Below, piece after piece: positions 51,454 through 59,551 of a DNA stretch of 64,000 nt. The stretch is taken from NCBI GenBank assembly GCA_020638155.1, contig JACKJB010000003.1:124001-188000 (forward strand), read 5' to 3'. Position 1 is the first letter of the stretch. Every line of letters starts with the position of its first letter. Made by a program: the position numbers and the translations under genes. The notes under the pieces were generated by a model, which searched no databases, had not been told where the DNA came from, and was given only the letters and a program-made list of their open reading frames with translations. The DNA comes from Rhodospirillales bacterium. Its GTDB lineage: Bacteria > Pseudomonadota > Alphaproteobacteria > Micavibrionales > Micavibrionaceae.

Positions 51454-52317
51454 CTACAAAGAGCCTCTCTTAAGAAGATTAGATATTTGTATGCTTCGTA
51501 ACTTCCATCCAGACATAAATTCTCCATTAACATTACGCATTACATTTATTCGTGTAGCCGCATTGTAATAATGCGTAACCTCTTGGCCTCTGTATGTTCC
51601 TTTTATGGCCCTTGTCTTCGGTGATTTCACATGATCTTCTAACGCCTTTTTGTATGCTGCAAGGTTTTTATTGTTCATATTGCCTTTGATGCCGAAGACT
51701 TTGGCGTGTTTAAATTTCTTCTGTAGCTGGCTGCGCGATGCATTCCTGATCCAGCTTGCATCCCGAAACCGGCTGCTTAGCATACGTGTCGCCACACCGG
51801 CGCCTTTGGCTGTGCCTTTTGCCAGTAAGCCGCCGCCGACAAAGTCCAGCGGACTGAGGGCCGGTTCAATCGCATCCGGATACAGCAGATCTTCTTGCTC
51901 TTTTGCCTCGACCGGGATCGCCCAGCAGCGGCAATTGTCTTCTTCGCCGGGGGCCGGGAATTCATCCCAGCTTCGGGTCTGGCCGTCAAGGGCGGCATGT
52001 TCTTCCCGCACCCGGCTATCGCCCACTGTGCGCCAGATATAAAAGCCGTCCTTTTGCCGTCTTTGTACGGCGCTCTGTTCGTTCATCGCCGCAACGGTTT
52101 CATCGCCGGGTTTCATGCTGCCCGTGGCGTCAAGCCCGTTCCGGTCCTGAAACGTCTTAATCGCCGTGAACATCTGCGCATCGGGGATGTCGGTAATGCC
52201 GGTTTTTTCCAGCGGGATATACAGGCCCAAATGGTTCAGCGCCCGTTTCACCTGCCGCACGTCATAAGGCGCGACCGCGCTGTTACGCGCGAGCGGTTTT
52301 TCAAGGGTAATGTCCAT
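51454..52317 (-). CDS. Phage MuF-type polymorphic toxin with colicin D tRNase domain
   Basis: A 287-aa three-part protein. Residues about 15-78 resemble a peptidoglycan-binding domain (VKRALNHLGLYIP, FTAIKTFQDRNGLDATG). Residues about 90-136 match the SPP1 gp7/MuF-like motif (YIWRTVGDSRVREEHAALDG and NCRCWAIPV). Residues about 195-287 match the colicin D C-terminal tRNase, which cleaves the anticodon loop of arginine tRNAs. KxKH (K201, K203, H204) and S269-G-W271 align with the active residues K608, K610, H611, S677 and W679 of colicin D with nearly equal spacing. It sits between tail tube A and B genes and is followed by three immunity genes. It is probably carried in or delivered with the virion. 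Confidence 0.85.
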   Translation of the reverse strand: MDITLEKPLARNSAVAPYDVRQVKRALNHLGLYIPLEKTGITDIPDAQMFTAIKTFQDRNGLDATGSMKPGDETVAAMNEQSAVQRRQKDGFYIWRTVGDSRVREEHAALDGQTRSWDEFPAPGEEDNCRCWAIPVEAKEQEDLLYPDAIEPALSPLDFVGGGLLAKGTAKGAGVATRMLSSRFRDASWIRNASRSQLQKKFKHAKVFGIKGNMNNKNLAAYKKALEDHVKSPKTRAIKGTYRGQEVTHYYNAATRINVMRNVNGEFMSGWKLRSIQISNLLKRGSL

Positions 52318-52329
52318 TGTGCCATCCCC

Positions 52330-52899
52330 TTACGTCCGCACGTTAATCAGGCTGAAATCTTCCAACCTGCCCGGCGTGTCCTGTTGGGCGTCGATCTGGC
52401 GGGCGCGTTCGAATTCGATTTCGGCCAGGCGGAACATCGCCTCGGCGCGGGAGGTATTTTCCGTTACCGGGATGGTAAATTCCGCCGCCAGGCGCGCTAT
52501 CAGCGCCGCATCGAAATAAGGCGGGAACGCTTCTTCTTCAGGACGGAAGATGTAGGTCAGCAGGACTTCATCTGAATTCGTATGTACGGCGTCACGGGCA
52601 ATGCGGAAGTTCAGTCCCCTGCCGCGCCCGCCTGCGCCTGCCGATAAGGCGCGCAGGAAATCGTTCGGCAACTGGAACGCGTTTTCGTAGTCGGCGAGCG
52701 GTGCGTCTTCCAGCTCGCTCAGGGCGACCTGCCCGGTCGCAAAACTCCAGCTATAGGCCGAGAGCAGCGCATCGCGCACCGGGGAAAACAGCGCCCCGGC
52801 AATTTCGGATTCCGCCGTGCCGTCGCTGAACGATGTAATCGGCGCCGCACCGATCCTGATGAGCGCGCGGCTGCATAAAGCAATGTCTGATAATGCCAT
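52330..52899 (-). CDS. Tail tubular protein A (T7 gp11-like)
   Basis: A 189-aa protein of the tail adaptor kind. It starts MALSDIALCSRALIRIGAAPITSF, typical of gp11-like proteins, and has SPVRDALLSAYSWSFATGQVALSEL and LARLAAEFTIPV-like stretches. It connects the portal to the tail nozzle. AGGAG lies nine bases before the chosen ATG. The toxin gene begins 12 bases later. Confidence 0.85.
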   Translation of the reverse strand: MALSDIALCSRALIRIGAAPITSFSDGTAESEIAGALFSPVRDALLSAYSWSFATGQVALSELEDAPLADYENAFQLPNDFLRALSAGAGGRGRGLNFRIARDAVHTNSDEVLLTYIFRPEEEAFPPYFDAALIARLAAEFTIPVTENTSRAEAMFRLAEIEFERARQIDAQQDTPGRLEDFSLINVRT

Positions 52900-52924
52900 G
52901 TGATAAACTCCTGTTCCGGGCATG

Positions 52925-52950
52925 AAAAAACGGCTCCCGAGAGCCGTTTT
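52925..52950 (-). terminator. Terminator before tail tube A
   Basis: Minus strand: AAAACGGCTC, TCGG loop, GAGCCGTTTTTT. It closes the transcript of the 52976 gene. Confidence 0.85.
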
Positions 52951-52975
52951 CGTAAATTCACAATGTTTTTTCTGT

Positions 52976-53377
52976 TCAGTTAAGACGAGGTGGCTGCGGT
53001 CCTTCATCCTGATCCATAATATCCTGCGCGTTGGCAAACGCCTGATCGCGAACATACTCCGCTGCTTCTTCCGTCGTGGCCGGTCTTGGCTGCTCAAACG
53101 CCCTAAAAATTTTAGAATTGCACACCATGAGCACCCCGGCAGAACCACCGAAATACATCCCCTCTTCAGTGAGTTGCGGCGGGTAAATCAATTCATCCTG
53201 TATAGACGGGATCGTTTCAAGATGCTTCACCAGTTCACCGACGGCACTTTCCAATAATTGCTTCACTGCCACCGGACTTTCAATCACCGCATCAAGCTGT
53301 GCTTTGAAAGAAGCCTTGTACGGAAAAAACATGCAATAAACGGGCTGGGCATTTTTATTAAACTGATCGGTACTCAT
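52976..53377 (-). CDS. Unrecognised protein with its own terminator (moron-like)
   Basis: A 133-aa soluble protein of unknown family, mixed alpha/beta, with a Pro-rich acidic tail (DQDEGPQPPRLN). Hairpins on both sides isolate its transcript from the capsid and tail genes, which suggests an accessory gene. GGGAG lies upstream of the ATG. Confidence 0.6.
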   Translation of the reverse strand: MSTDQFNKNAQPVYCMFFPYKASFKAQLDAVIESPVAVKQLLESAVGELVKHLETIPSIQDELIYPPQLTEEGMYFGGSAGVLMVCNSKIFRAFEQPRPATTEEAAEYVRDQAFANAQDIMDQDEGPQPPRLN

Positions 53378-53442
53378 AATTCGCTACTCCCTGATTATTT
53401 TTAATTAGCAATAAATCAGCACAAAATCTGATCCTGCCGCAA

Positions 53443-53492
53443 GAAAAAAGAGGCGCGGCCCCCGGTTCAGGGGGACACGGCGGGACCGCGCC
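53443..53492 (-). terminator. Large GC-rich terminator after the capsid operon
   Basis: Minus strand: GGCGCGG ... CCCCC, loop, GGGGG ... CCGCGCC followed by TCTTTTTTCTT. An adjoining hairpin at 53516-53549 (AGCGTT/AACGCT) strengthens the structure. Confidence 0.8.
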
Positions 53493-53554
53493 ATCGATAC
53501 GTTTTCCCAGGCACGAGCGTTTCCTTAAGCTCGAGGAGGGAGGAACGCTATGAC

Positions 53555-53800
53555 TTAGGCATAAGCCGTTACAGTAACGCTGCTGCCGTCATTGCCGGTT
53601 ACGATGTAAAAATCGGTCGCCGGTGTGCCGTCCGTATCGATATTGATAATCATCAGATCGTTGACCCGCAGCATATCGACAGCGTTGTCGAAATAACCGC
53701 TGGTCTCGATCGCGGTGGCATCATCCACCGTGGTGTAATGCCACAGGGTGAAGTTGTTCGCGTACGCAAGCACGCTCAGGTTCGATGAACTAAAGCTCAT
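53555..53800 (-). CDS. Small capsid-associated protein
   Basis: An 81-aa beta-rich protein (MSFSSSNLSVLAYANNFTLW..., AIETSGYFDNAVDMLRVNDL, DGTPATDFYIV) of a kind often found next to podovirus capsid genes, perhaps a decoration or fibre-like protein. It lies in the capsid transcript and is followed by a strong terminator. A good AAGGAGC precedes the start. Confidence 0.65.
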   Translation of the reverse strand: MSFSSSNLSVLAYANNFTLWHYTTVDDATAIETSGYFDNAVDMLRVNDLMIINIDTDGTPATDFYIVTGNDGSSVTVTAYA

Positions 53801-53828
53801 TTTTTTGCTCCTTATATAATAAACCAGG

Positions 53829-53953
53829 GCGTCATCCCCGCGGCTCGCGCAAGCGGGCTTGTACAGCGGGGATCCATATGCCAGCAGCTATGCTGCTGTC
53901 TTTTCCGGATTCCGTTCGTGCAAATTCGCTACGCTCATGCCAACGGAATGACG
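53829..53953. repeat. Degenerate REP-like palindromes between capsid genes
   Basis: A GTCATCCCCGC...CAGCGGGGAT hairpin is followed by GGATTCCGTTCG...CAACGGAATGACG. It is a different subtype from the CGCAATGACGG repeats. It fills most of the 169-base gap. Confidence 0.65.
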
Positions 53954-53969
53954 ATTACTGGGTCAGGGA

Positions 53970-54806
53970 TTAATCCGGGGTTTCATCACATTTGATTTCA
54001 ACCACGCCTGCGGCATCGATCAGTTTGCTGCCCTGGCTCATCATATTATTGACGAAGTGGGCCGCACGATCGCCATGCCAGGTAATATCGGTTGCCACAT
54101 CAGCACCGGCCGCATGGCCGATAGCGCTTTTGTGATACCAGAAGCAGGAGCGGATATCGCTGCTATCAACCGGCAGGCCTGAATGTGGGATCCACAATGT
54201 GCCGAGCCAGCGTTTTGCCTGCATCGTTGCGCGGAACGGCAATTCATCCGGTCCGACAAAATCAGAGCTTGAGAACTCATCGATCTTCAGAAGCTCGCTC
54301 CACTGTTTCCAGCCAACAACGGCATAACGCTCGCCGTCATCCGGCACATCGGCATCCCCTAACATCGTCAGCGCTTCGAGCACTTTATCCAGGGTCATAC
54401 CGACATTGCCGTCCGCAATTTCCTGCCCCGATCCGACCGTGGCCAGTTCGGTGATAATCAGCTCGTCCGCCTTACGACCCAGCGCATAAGCACCGGCATT
54501 GGCGATGATCTGGCGTTCATCGATATTGATTTTCAGTTCGTCCAGCTTATCGACCCAGTCGCCGGCATAAAAATCCTGCAACGTTGCCGTCACAGCGCTG
54601 TGATCCAGGTTCATCACCGGGACCATGCCGTGGGTGGATTTGGTGGAGGCGGTGCCTTTACCGACTTTCTGGAAGACGGCTTCGGACCCGTTGACGTTAT
54701 TAATGACGCGCACCGTGTTCCGCAATTTGGAACCCTGGCGCTGGAAGGCTTCATGCACTTCGCGCTCGAACTGCTTGACGAAAGCCTGGTCTATGGTTGT
54801 AGCCAT
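53970..54806 (-). CDS. Major capsid protein
   Basis: A 278-aa capsid protein, probably HK97-fold. It starts MATTIDQAFVKQFEREVHEAFQRQGSKLRNTVR and ends near AHFVNNMMSQGSKLIDAAGVVEIKCDE, a pattern seen in podovirus capsids. Position between scaffold and tail genes agrees. It is preceded by a 377-base leader with two terminator-like hairpins and no gene, so strong, controlled expression is likely. AGAGGTAAA precedes the ATG. Confidence 0.83.
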   Translation of the reverse strand: MATTIDQAFVKQFEREVHEAFQRQGSKLRNTVRVINNVNGSEAVFQKVGKGTASTKSTHGMVPVMNLDHSAVTATLQDFYAGDWVDKLDELKINIDERQIIANAGAYALGRKADELIITELATVGSGQEIADGNVGMTLDKVLEALTMLGDADVPDDGERYAVVGWKQWSELLKIDEFSSSDFVGPDELPFRATMQAKRWLGTLWIPHSGLPVDSSDIRSCFWYHKSAIGHAAGADVATDITWHGDRAAHFVNNMMSQGSKLIDAAGVVEIKCDETPD

Positions 54807-54886
54807 GACATTTACCTCTTTTGTTTAGGTTAAAGATGAAAACGGCTCGCCGATCCGGTTGTCGTCCTTCCGGCCGTCCGGGCGAG

Positions 54887-54937
54887 AAAAAGGCCGCCAC
54901 TCCGGGCGGGCAAAAGCCCGTTTTCCGGTGCGGCGGC
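54887..54937 (-). terminator. Terminator-like hairpin 2 in the capsid leader
   Basis: Minus strand: GCCGCCGCACCGG pairs with CCGGAGTGGCGGC, then CTTTTT follows. It lies within the leader just before the capsid gene. Confidence 0.7.
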
Positions 54938-54962
54938 AAGTCCTGCAAAGCAAGGGAGGAAA

Positions 54963-55006
54963 TAAAAACGCCGGGATCGCATCGGTTAAGACGCAATTCC
55001 GGCGTT
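54963..55006 (-). terminator. Terminator-like hairpin 1 in the capsid leader
   Basis: Minus strand: AACGCCGG pairs with CCGGCGTT and is followed by TTTATT. Minus-strand readthrough from the 55584 gene would pass this and the next hairpin before reaching the capsid. Confidence 0.7.
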
Positions 55007-55183
55007 GATAAGCTTATTTATAGGATATTATTCCTACTAAGTCAACACAAATATTTGAAAAAAAACTTATCCCGTGCGACAATGGCTTCAGATCGCATTT
55101 GTTGTTGCGATAGAGGGGCTTGTCCCTGACAATTATAAATCCGCAGAAAAACTGTGGTACCAACGGGTAAAGGAGTTATCGCC

Positions 55184-55567
55184 ATGCTACAGACTTTACT
55201 GTCTTCCCTCAAGGCTGGCGCCAGCAACGATCGGGATCTGATGAACCGCCGCCACCCGCGCCGGGACGTTGACCGCTGCGTCGTTATGATCCATGGCCGT
55301 ACGTTTCCGGTAGAAAACTGGAGCCTCGGCGGCATGTTGCTGGATGCTGATGAACGCCTTTTCGGGTTGCAGCAGGATATTGACCTCACGGTCAAGTTCA
55401 AGCTACGCAACACGATCCTTGATATTAACCACAAAGCGACCGTGGTTCGTAAATCAAACGGCAAAGTCGCTTTGCAGTTTGAAGTTCTGACACAAACTAT
55501 CGCCCGCCAGTTCCAGCAAGTGATCGACGACTATGTCGCCGGCCAGTTCGCCAGTTCACAGGCATAA
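55184..55567 (+). CDS. PilZ-domain protein on the opposite strand
   Basis: A 127-aa PilZ domain, the cyclic-di-GMP receptor fold. RRHPRRDVDR near residue 26 matches RxxxR, and ENWSLGGML near 46 matches D/NxSxxG. It is encoded on the plus strand inside the minus-strand virion operon. The ATG at 55184 has AAGGAG eight bases upstream, which favours it over the GTG at 55154. It is a likely accessory gene or host gene captured by the element. It could adjust motility, adhesion or lysogeny in response to c-di-GMP, but this is speculation. Confidence 0.85.
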   Translation: MLQTLLSSLKAGASNDRDLMNRRHPRRDVDRCVVMIHGRTFPVENWSLGGMLLDADERLFGLQQDIDLTVKFKLRNTILDINHKATVVRKSNGKVALQFEVLTQTIARQFQQVIDDYVAGQFASSQA

Positions 55568-55583
55568 ATAATAAATTTTCCGG

Positions 55584-55988
55584 TTATTCTGTTTCCGGCA
55601 ATGATTGTTTGACGTCATTGCCGTCTGGATATTTGACTTCATAATCAAGCTGCGCCGGTCCGCCGAAAGAAATATTCCGCCACATCAGGCAGATCTCCGT
55701 ACTCACAGGGATGTCGGCAACGCCATCGGCCTGCCGCACTGCCGCTTGCTCAGCCAGGTACAACGTGTCTTCACCGTCATGATAATGAATATTGAAATCG
55801 CCATATTTATCGGATGACAGGAAATACACGATGCTTTGCCCCTGATCCAGATCATAGCACTGCTCGAAAAACTCGTTTCTCTTCAGTTCAGCATGCGCCG
55901 TGTCCGGCAGCGGCTGCACAGGTTCATGCGCACTGACGGGCATCGCGAACATTATCAAAGGCAATAACAGTCTTATGTATGCAGGCAA
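55584..55988 (-). CDS. Small secreted protein next to the PilZ gene
   Basis: A 134-aa exported protein. The TTG start has AGGAG eight bases upstream, and the signal peptide MPAYIRLLLPLIMFAMPVSA follows directly, which decides this start. The mature part has one Cys pair (EQCYDLDQGQ, STEICLMW) and no recognised domain. It is convergent with the PilZ gene (16-base gap) and lies downstream of a strong terminator. Both genes therefore form an island between scaffold and capsid. Confidence 0.65.
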   Translation of the reverse strand: MPAYIRLLLPLIMFAMPVSAHEPVQPLPDTAHAELKRNEFFEQCYDLDQGQSIVYFLSSDKYGDFNIHYHDGEDTLYLAEQAAVRQADGVADIPVSTEICLMWRNISFGGPAQLDYEVKYPDGNDVKQSLPETE

Positions 55989-56048
55989 AAGCTTATCTCC
56001 TATCTTTATAAAAGTAGAAGAAAAGCCCGCAGAAGCAAAGCCTGTTCT

Positions 56049-56086
56049 ATAAAAAACACCCCGGCCTTTTGAACCGGGCCGGGGTG
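56049..56086 (-). terminator. Strong terminator after the scaffold gene
   Basis: Minus strand: CACCCCGGCC, short loop, GGCCGGGGTG followed by TTTTTTA. It closes the portal-scaffold transcript. Confidence 0.9.
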
Positions 56087-56112
56087 CCTTAGCGCAGCAA
56101 GGGGACTTCTGA

Positions 56113-56781
56113 TTACTCGCCGTACATCTTCTGGAAGCCTTCGGTGACCTTGGCAACATAGGCCGGGTCACGGTCGCGCCAGTAGCGCGGGTCGCGCATC
56201 ATACTGTTCAGATCCGGCGCATCCATCGAGGCGGCGTTGTTCTGCGCCTGCATCGACAGGCCCGGTTCCTGCCCTTTCATCATCCGGTACAGCGCCATAA
56301 CGCCTTCAAACGAGCCGGACAGGCTGGACAGCACTTCCGGCGGCAGGTTCTTTTTGCCAAAAGCCAGAAGCTGGCGGGACACTTCGGCCCATTTTTCTTC
56401 GCCGCCAAAGGCCGCGACCAGGCGCTCTACTTCACGGTCGGCTTTAAATTCCTGGGCCAGTTCCAGAACCATCGGCACGAATTTTTCCGCCGCCAGGTCA
56501 TAAACAGCCTGCACCTGCTCCAGCGTAAAGCCCTGGTCGAACAGGCGCTTGTTGATGTCGGCATCCGGTTCGAACAGGCCGTGGCTGCAATCCACGCAAT
56601 ACTCATCCGGGCTGGCCGGCGGTTTAGGCACGGTCGATAATTTGCGCTCCAGTTCCGTATAAGAACGCAGGAGTGCATCGGCGCGCAGTTCACCGGTTTG
56701 CAGATCGCGGAATTTTTCCGGGATCATCATCTGTTCCGGCGCAGGCTGCGCGTCTTGTTGATCTAATAAAGTGTCGTTCAT
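56113..56781 (-). CDS. Capsid scaffolding protein
   Basis: A 222-aa acidic, mostly helical protein of the podovirus scaffold type: PEKFRDLQTGELRADALLRSYTELERKLS, then a helical body with a WAEVSRQLLAFGKK stretch, and the C-terminal RDPRYWRDRDPAYVAKVTEGFQKMYG. It guides capsid assembly and leaves the prohead. It follows the Bbp19-like gene after a gap holding a REP element. AAGGAGAAAAG precedes the ATG. Confidence 0.83.
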   Translation of the reverse strand: MNDTLLDQQDAQPAPEQMMIPEKFRDLQTGELRADALLRSYTELERKLSTVPKPPASPDEYCVDCSHGLFEPDADINKRLFDQGFTLEQVQAVYDLAAEKFVPMVLELAQEFKADREVERLVAAFGGEEKWAEVSRQLLAFGKKNLPPEVLSSLSGSFEGVMALYRMMKGQEPGLSMQAQNNAASMDAPDLNSMMRDPRYWRDRDPAYVAKVTEGFQKMYGE

Positions 56782-56846
56782 TTTCTTTTCTCCTTAAGGT
56801 TTTGAAATTATTTGAACGCAAGACAGTGAATAGAACCCTCCCTATT

Positions 56847-56920
56847 TGTCATCCCGAGCAAAGCGAGGGATCTTGGGCACTTCCAGCGGGGAAGATTCCT
56901 CGGCTACGCTCGGAATGACA
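56847..56920. repeat. REP-like palindrome (TCATCCCGAGC type) in the phage element
   Basis: Imperfect inverted arms (56847-56874 and 56893-56920) of the same subtype as the perfect palindrome at 8157-8234. Confidence 0.8.
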
Positions 56921-56965
56921 CAAAAGAAATGTCTATTTCGCTTCTTCGTCTCTTCGCGTTAAAAA

Positions 56966-57226
56966 TCACGCTGTCCGCCCGGCATTGACCAGACGCAATA
57001 TCTGCGCGACGAGCGCGCGCTGTCCTTCGGCGTAGCGGATTTGCGCATCGCTGCTTTCGGCACCGTAGGCCCGCATAAAGGCGATGCTCTGCAAATGGCC
57101 GAGTACCATTTTGCCGTCTTCGGTTGAAAACAGCCTGGCATAGGCTTTTTCAACCTGCTCCCGTTCCAGGCGGGATACCGGCGGCACTTCAAACACCGGC
57201 TTGTTCTTCTGGGGGATCGGCAGCAT
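56966..57226 (-). CDS. Bbp19-like phage protein
   Basis: An 86-aa helical protein whose AYARLFSTEDGKMVLGHLQSI stretch resembles the Bbp19-type proteins of Bordetella podovirus BPP-1. It is found beside portal genes, and its function is unclear. Its start overlaps the end of the portal gene by 38 bases. Confidence 0.65.
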   Translation of the reverse strand: MLPIPQKNKPVFEVPPVSRLEREQVEKAYARLFSTEDGKMVLGHLQSIAFMRAYGAESSDAQIRYAEGQRALVAQILRLVNAGRTA

Positions 57227-58772
57227 CTTTTTTCTCCTTTATATCCATGTCTGTTATTTCCGTGTCTTCACTATTGGTGACCGGCGGCAATGCGCCCTGT
57301 ATCAAATCACTCGGTACGCCCAGCGCCTCCCCAAGGAAGCGCGCCGTCGCGCCAAGATCGACAGCCCCCGCCGCGCCGCCGCCCATCGCCAGCACGGACT
57401 CGACCCAGAACAGTGTGTTCTGGATATTGCGCTGTCCTTGCGCGCGGGCCAGCGGGGCGCGGTAATCAAGCTGCACCAGGCGGCCATCGAGATTGATGTC
57501 CGGCACTTCACCCCGGCGGCGCAGGATGTTGAAAGCCCGCTTGACCAGCGGCGTCATCATCTCGCTTTGCAGCCGCCCGTAGGTTGCGCCGAGCAGCAAG
57601 GCCATTTCCGCGCTGCGCTCCAGCACTTCGGTCGCGGTCATCCGTCCGCCGCCAACCGGGCCGAGCTTATCAGCCAGCAGGGCATGACGAATACGCGAAC
57701 GCAGGTCTTCGAGTACAAGCTGCGAGATATCAAAACGCCCCGGCATATCCAGCGGCGTTAAGCCTTTGGATCCAATCGCCTTGGGAATGATGCTGCCGGG
57801 TTTCAGCTCGATATTGGCCGGGTTCAGCACGCCGTCATCATCGGCCTGCCAGATCCCCGTCACGGCGATCGACGCGTTCTTTAAAATCAGCTCAACGACC
57901 TTGTTCGCGGTCTTGATATCGGGAAGCGCCTTCATCACCGGGGAACGCCCATAGATTTCGCCCGGCGATTTCAGCCAGCGAAACGCGATCAGCGGCGTAT
58001 CGGAAAACCGCCCGGACTGGAGCAGATGCCCGTTATCTCTTAAAATGACTTTATAATCATATGTGCCCAGCTCATTCGGCAGAATGCTTTCCAGCACATC
58101 AAACTGCATCTGCGGATCTTTGGCGCCTTCGCGCAGGATATTTTCCGGCAGTTCGGCCAAAGGATAACGCGCGCGCAGTTGCATGAATGTCAGGGATAAG
58201 GATCGGAACGATCCGCGCAGGAATCCGTTTTCATTTTCTTCGAGCACCATATCGCTCAAAGGCACGGCGGTAAATTTAAACGCCGAAAGCTCGCCGGGAT
58301 CGTTTTCCTCAACCGCCAGAGCCGCCGTACCGCCAACAACGAGATCCAGATAACATTGATGCATCTCGACAATAAAATTCGAGCGGTCGAAATGCGCCTG
58401 GATGGTCTTGCCGGCCTGCTCTAAAACCGGGGCCAGCGCCTGCGCTTCGGCAGGACTCAAATCAGGACCGGGCTTCAAACCGAACCATTGCGACCAGGGC
58501 GGGGTCAGGTTCCCCAGCAGGCTGGCGGCAAGCTGCTCTACCGCATCCAGTGCCGTGGCATCATAAAGATTATCGTGGCGGCCGCTGCCTGCACGGGTAA
58601 AAGAAAAGCCGTTCCGTTGCGGCAAAGCATATTCATACGCTTCCTGCCACAGGCTTTCCCAGTTTCCGCGCTTGGCTCGCGCCACATCGTAGCGCCGCAT
58701 CAGGGCGGAGGAATCAAAAGACTCATCACGGCCCTGTCCGGCTTTTCTGTCTATAGTGGTCACATTTTCCAT
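57189..58772 (-). CDS. Head-to-tail connector (portal) protein, T7 gp8-like
   Basis: A 527-aa portal through which DNA enters and leaves the head. RYDVARAKRGNWESLWQEAYEYALPQRNGF and NLYDATALDAVEQLAASLLGNLTPP mark the T7 gp8/head-tail connector family, and YGRSPVMKALPDIKTANK and GRMTATEVLERS follow. The size agrees with gp8. It follows three small genes and precedes the scaffold, as in other podoviruses. Confidence 0.93.
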   Translation of the reverse strand: MENVTTIDRKAGQGRDESFDSSALMRRYDVARAKRGNWESLWQEAYEYALPQRNGFSFTRAGSGRHDNLYDATALDAVEQLAASLLGNLTPPWSQWFGLKPGPDLSPAEAQALAPVLEQAGKTIQAHFDRSNFIVEMHQCYLDLVVGGTAALAVEENDPGELSAFKFTAVPLSDMVLEENENGFLRGSFRSLSLTFMQLRARYPLAELPENILREGAKDPQMQFDVLESILPNELGTYDYKVILRDNGHLLQSGRFSDTPLIAFRWLKSPGEIYGRSPVMKALPDIKTANKVVELILKNASIAVTGIWQADDDGVLNPANIELKPGSIIPKAIGSKGLTPLDMPGRFDISQLVLEDLRSRIRHALLADKLGPVGGGRMTATEVLERSAEMALLLGATYGRLQSEMMTPLVKRAFNILRRRGEVPDINLDGRLVQLDYRAPLARAQGQRNIQNTLFWVESVLAMGGGAAGAVDLGATARFLGEALGVPSDLIQGALPPVTNSEDTEITDMDIKEKKDAADPPEEQAGV

Positions 58773-58774
58773 GC

Positions 58775-59104
58775 TTATTCTCCCAGCAAGGTTTTGCGCC
58801 CGGCACGCGCCGCTTGTGAGAGCACACCGCTAAAGCCCGTCAGCACCGTGCCTAAACGGCCACGGCTGCGGCGCAGCAGGTTATCTTCGCGGGCAAGGCG
58901 CGTTGCTTCCTCGCTGCCGGTTCCTGTTTCGGCCGCCGTATCAGTTGCCGCAGACGTATCCGCCGCGCCCTGATTAGAGGCCGTGCTTGCCGTGGACGAT
59001 GATGTTGCCGCCGGCGCGCTGTAATAATCGGCTGCCGGGATGGTGACGATGACAGGTTGCTGCTGCACCTGCGGGATCTGGGGACGGGATGCTAAACTAC
59101 CCAT
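58775..59104 (-). CDS. Small phage protein upstream of portal
   Basis: A 109-aa protein with a low-complexity Ser/Ala/Thr middle (SSSTASTASNQGAADTSAATDT) and a basic end (LLRRSRGRLGTVLTGFSGVL to RKTLLGE). The end pattern recurs in podovirus proteins next to the portal. Function is unknown. The stop lies two bases from the portal start. Confidence 0.65.
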   Translation of the reverse strand: MGSLASRPQIPQVQQQPVIVTIPAADYYSAPAATSSSTASTASNQGAADTSAATDTAAETGTGSEEATRLAREDNLLRRSRGRLGTVLTGFSGVLSQAARAGRKTLLGE

Positions 59105-59510
59105 AGACTCTCTCCTTCTGGTTATTCATTAAAAAGCTGTAGAGCTGCCACGGCGTCTGGATCGCCAGACGGTGCAGGCCCAAAATGCGTTTCACCGCTT
59201 CGACGCAGGTAAACAGCGCCAGCGGCATCGGTTCTTTGTGTGTGTGATCGACATCGGCGGCCACGACGGTCTGGCCGCGTGATGACAGCCATGCCGGTAA
59301 ATCAAAAGACGGCGGGACATGACCGTGCACCCGCAGGTCGATATGGTTAAGCATCGGGTCGAATGACAGCCAGTGATGCCCGTCATTTAAAATGACAAAG
59401 CAATGCCGGAAACCGGGCCGCAATACCCGCAGCCACGGACGATCGACCTGCCCGCTAAAAACGACCCACGCTTTTAAGTTCTTCACGACGTCATTAAATG
59501 TTGCACTCAT
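59097..59510 (-). CDS. Unrecognised phage protein (137 aa)
   Basis: A soluble protein with a Trp/His-rich core (WVVFSGQVDRPWLRVLRPGFRHCFVILND). GGAGG lies six bases before the chosen ATG; the open frame further upstream is not used. It overlaps the following gene by eight bases, as is usual for the early part of this operon. Family not recognised. Confidence 0.6.
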   Translation of the reverse strand: MSATFNDVVKNLKAWVVFSGQVDRPWLRVLRPGFRHCFVILNDGHHWLSFDPMLNHIDLRVHGHVPPSFDLPAWLSSRGQTVVAADVDHTHKEPMPLALFTCVEAVKRILGLHRLAIQTPWQLYSFLMNNQKERVYG

Positions 59511-59551
59511 TTTTTCCTCCATTTTTTGGTGTTTTGAATTTTGAAACTCTG

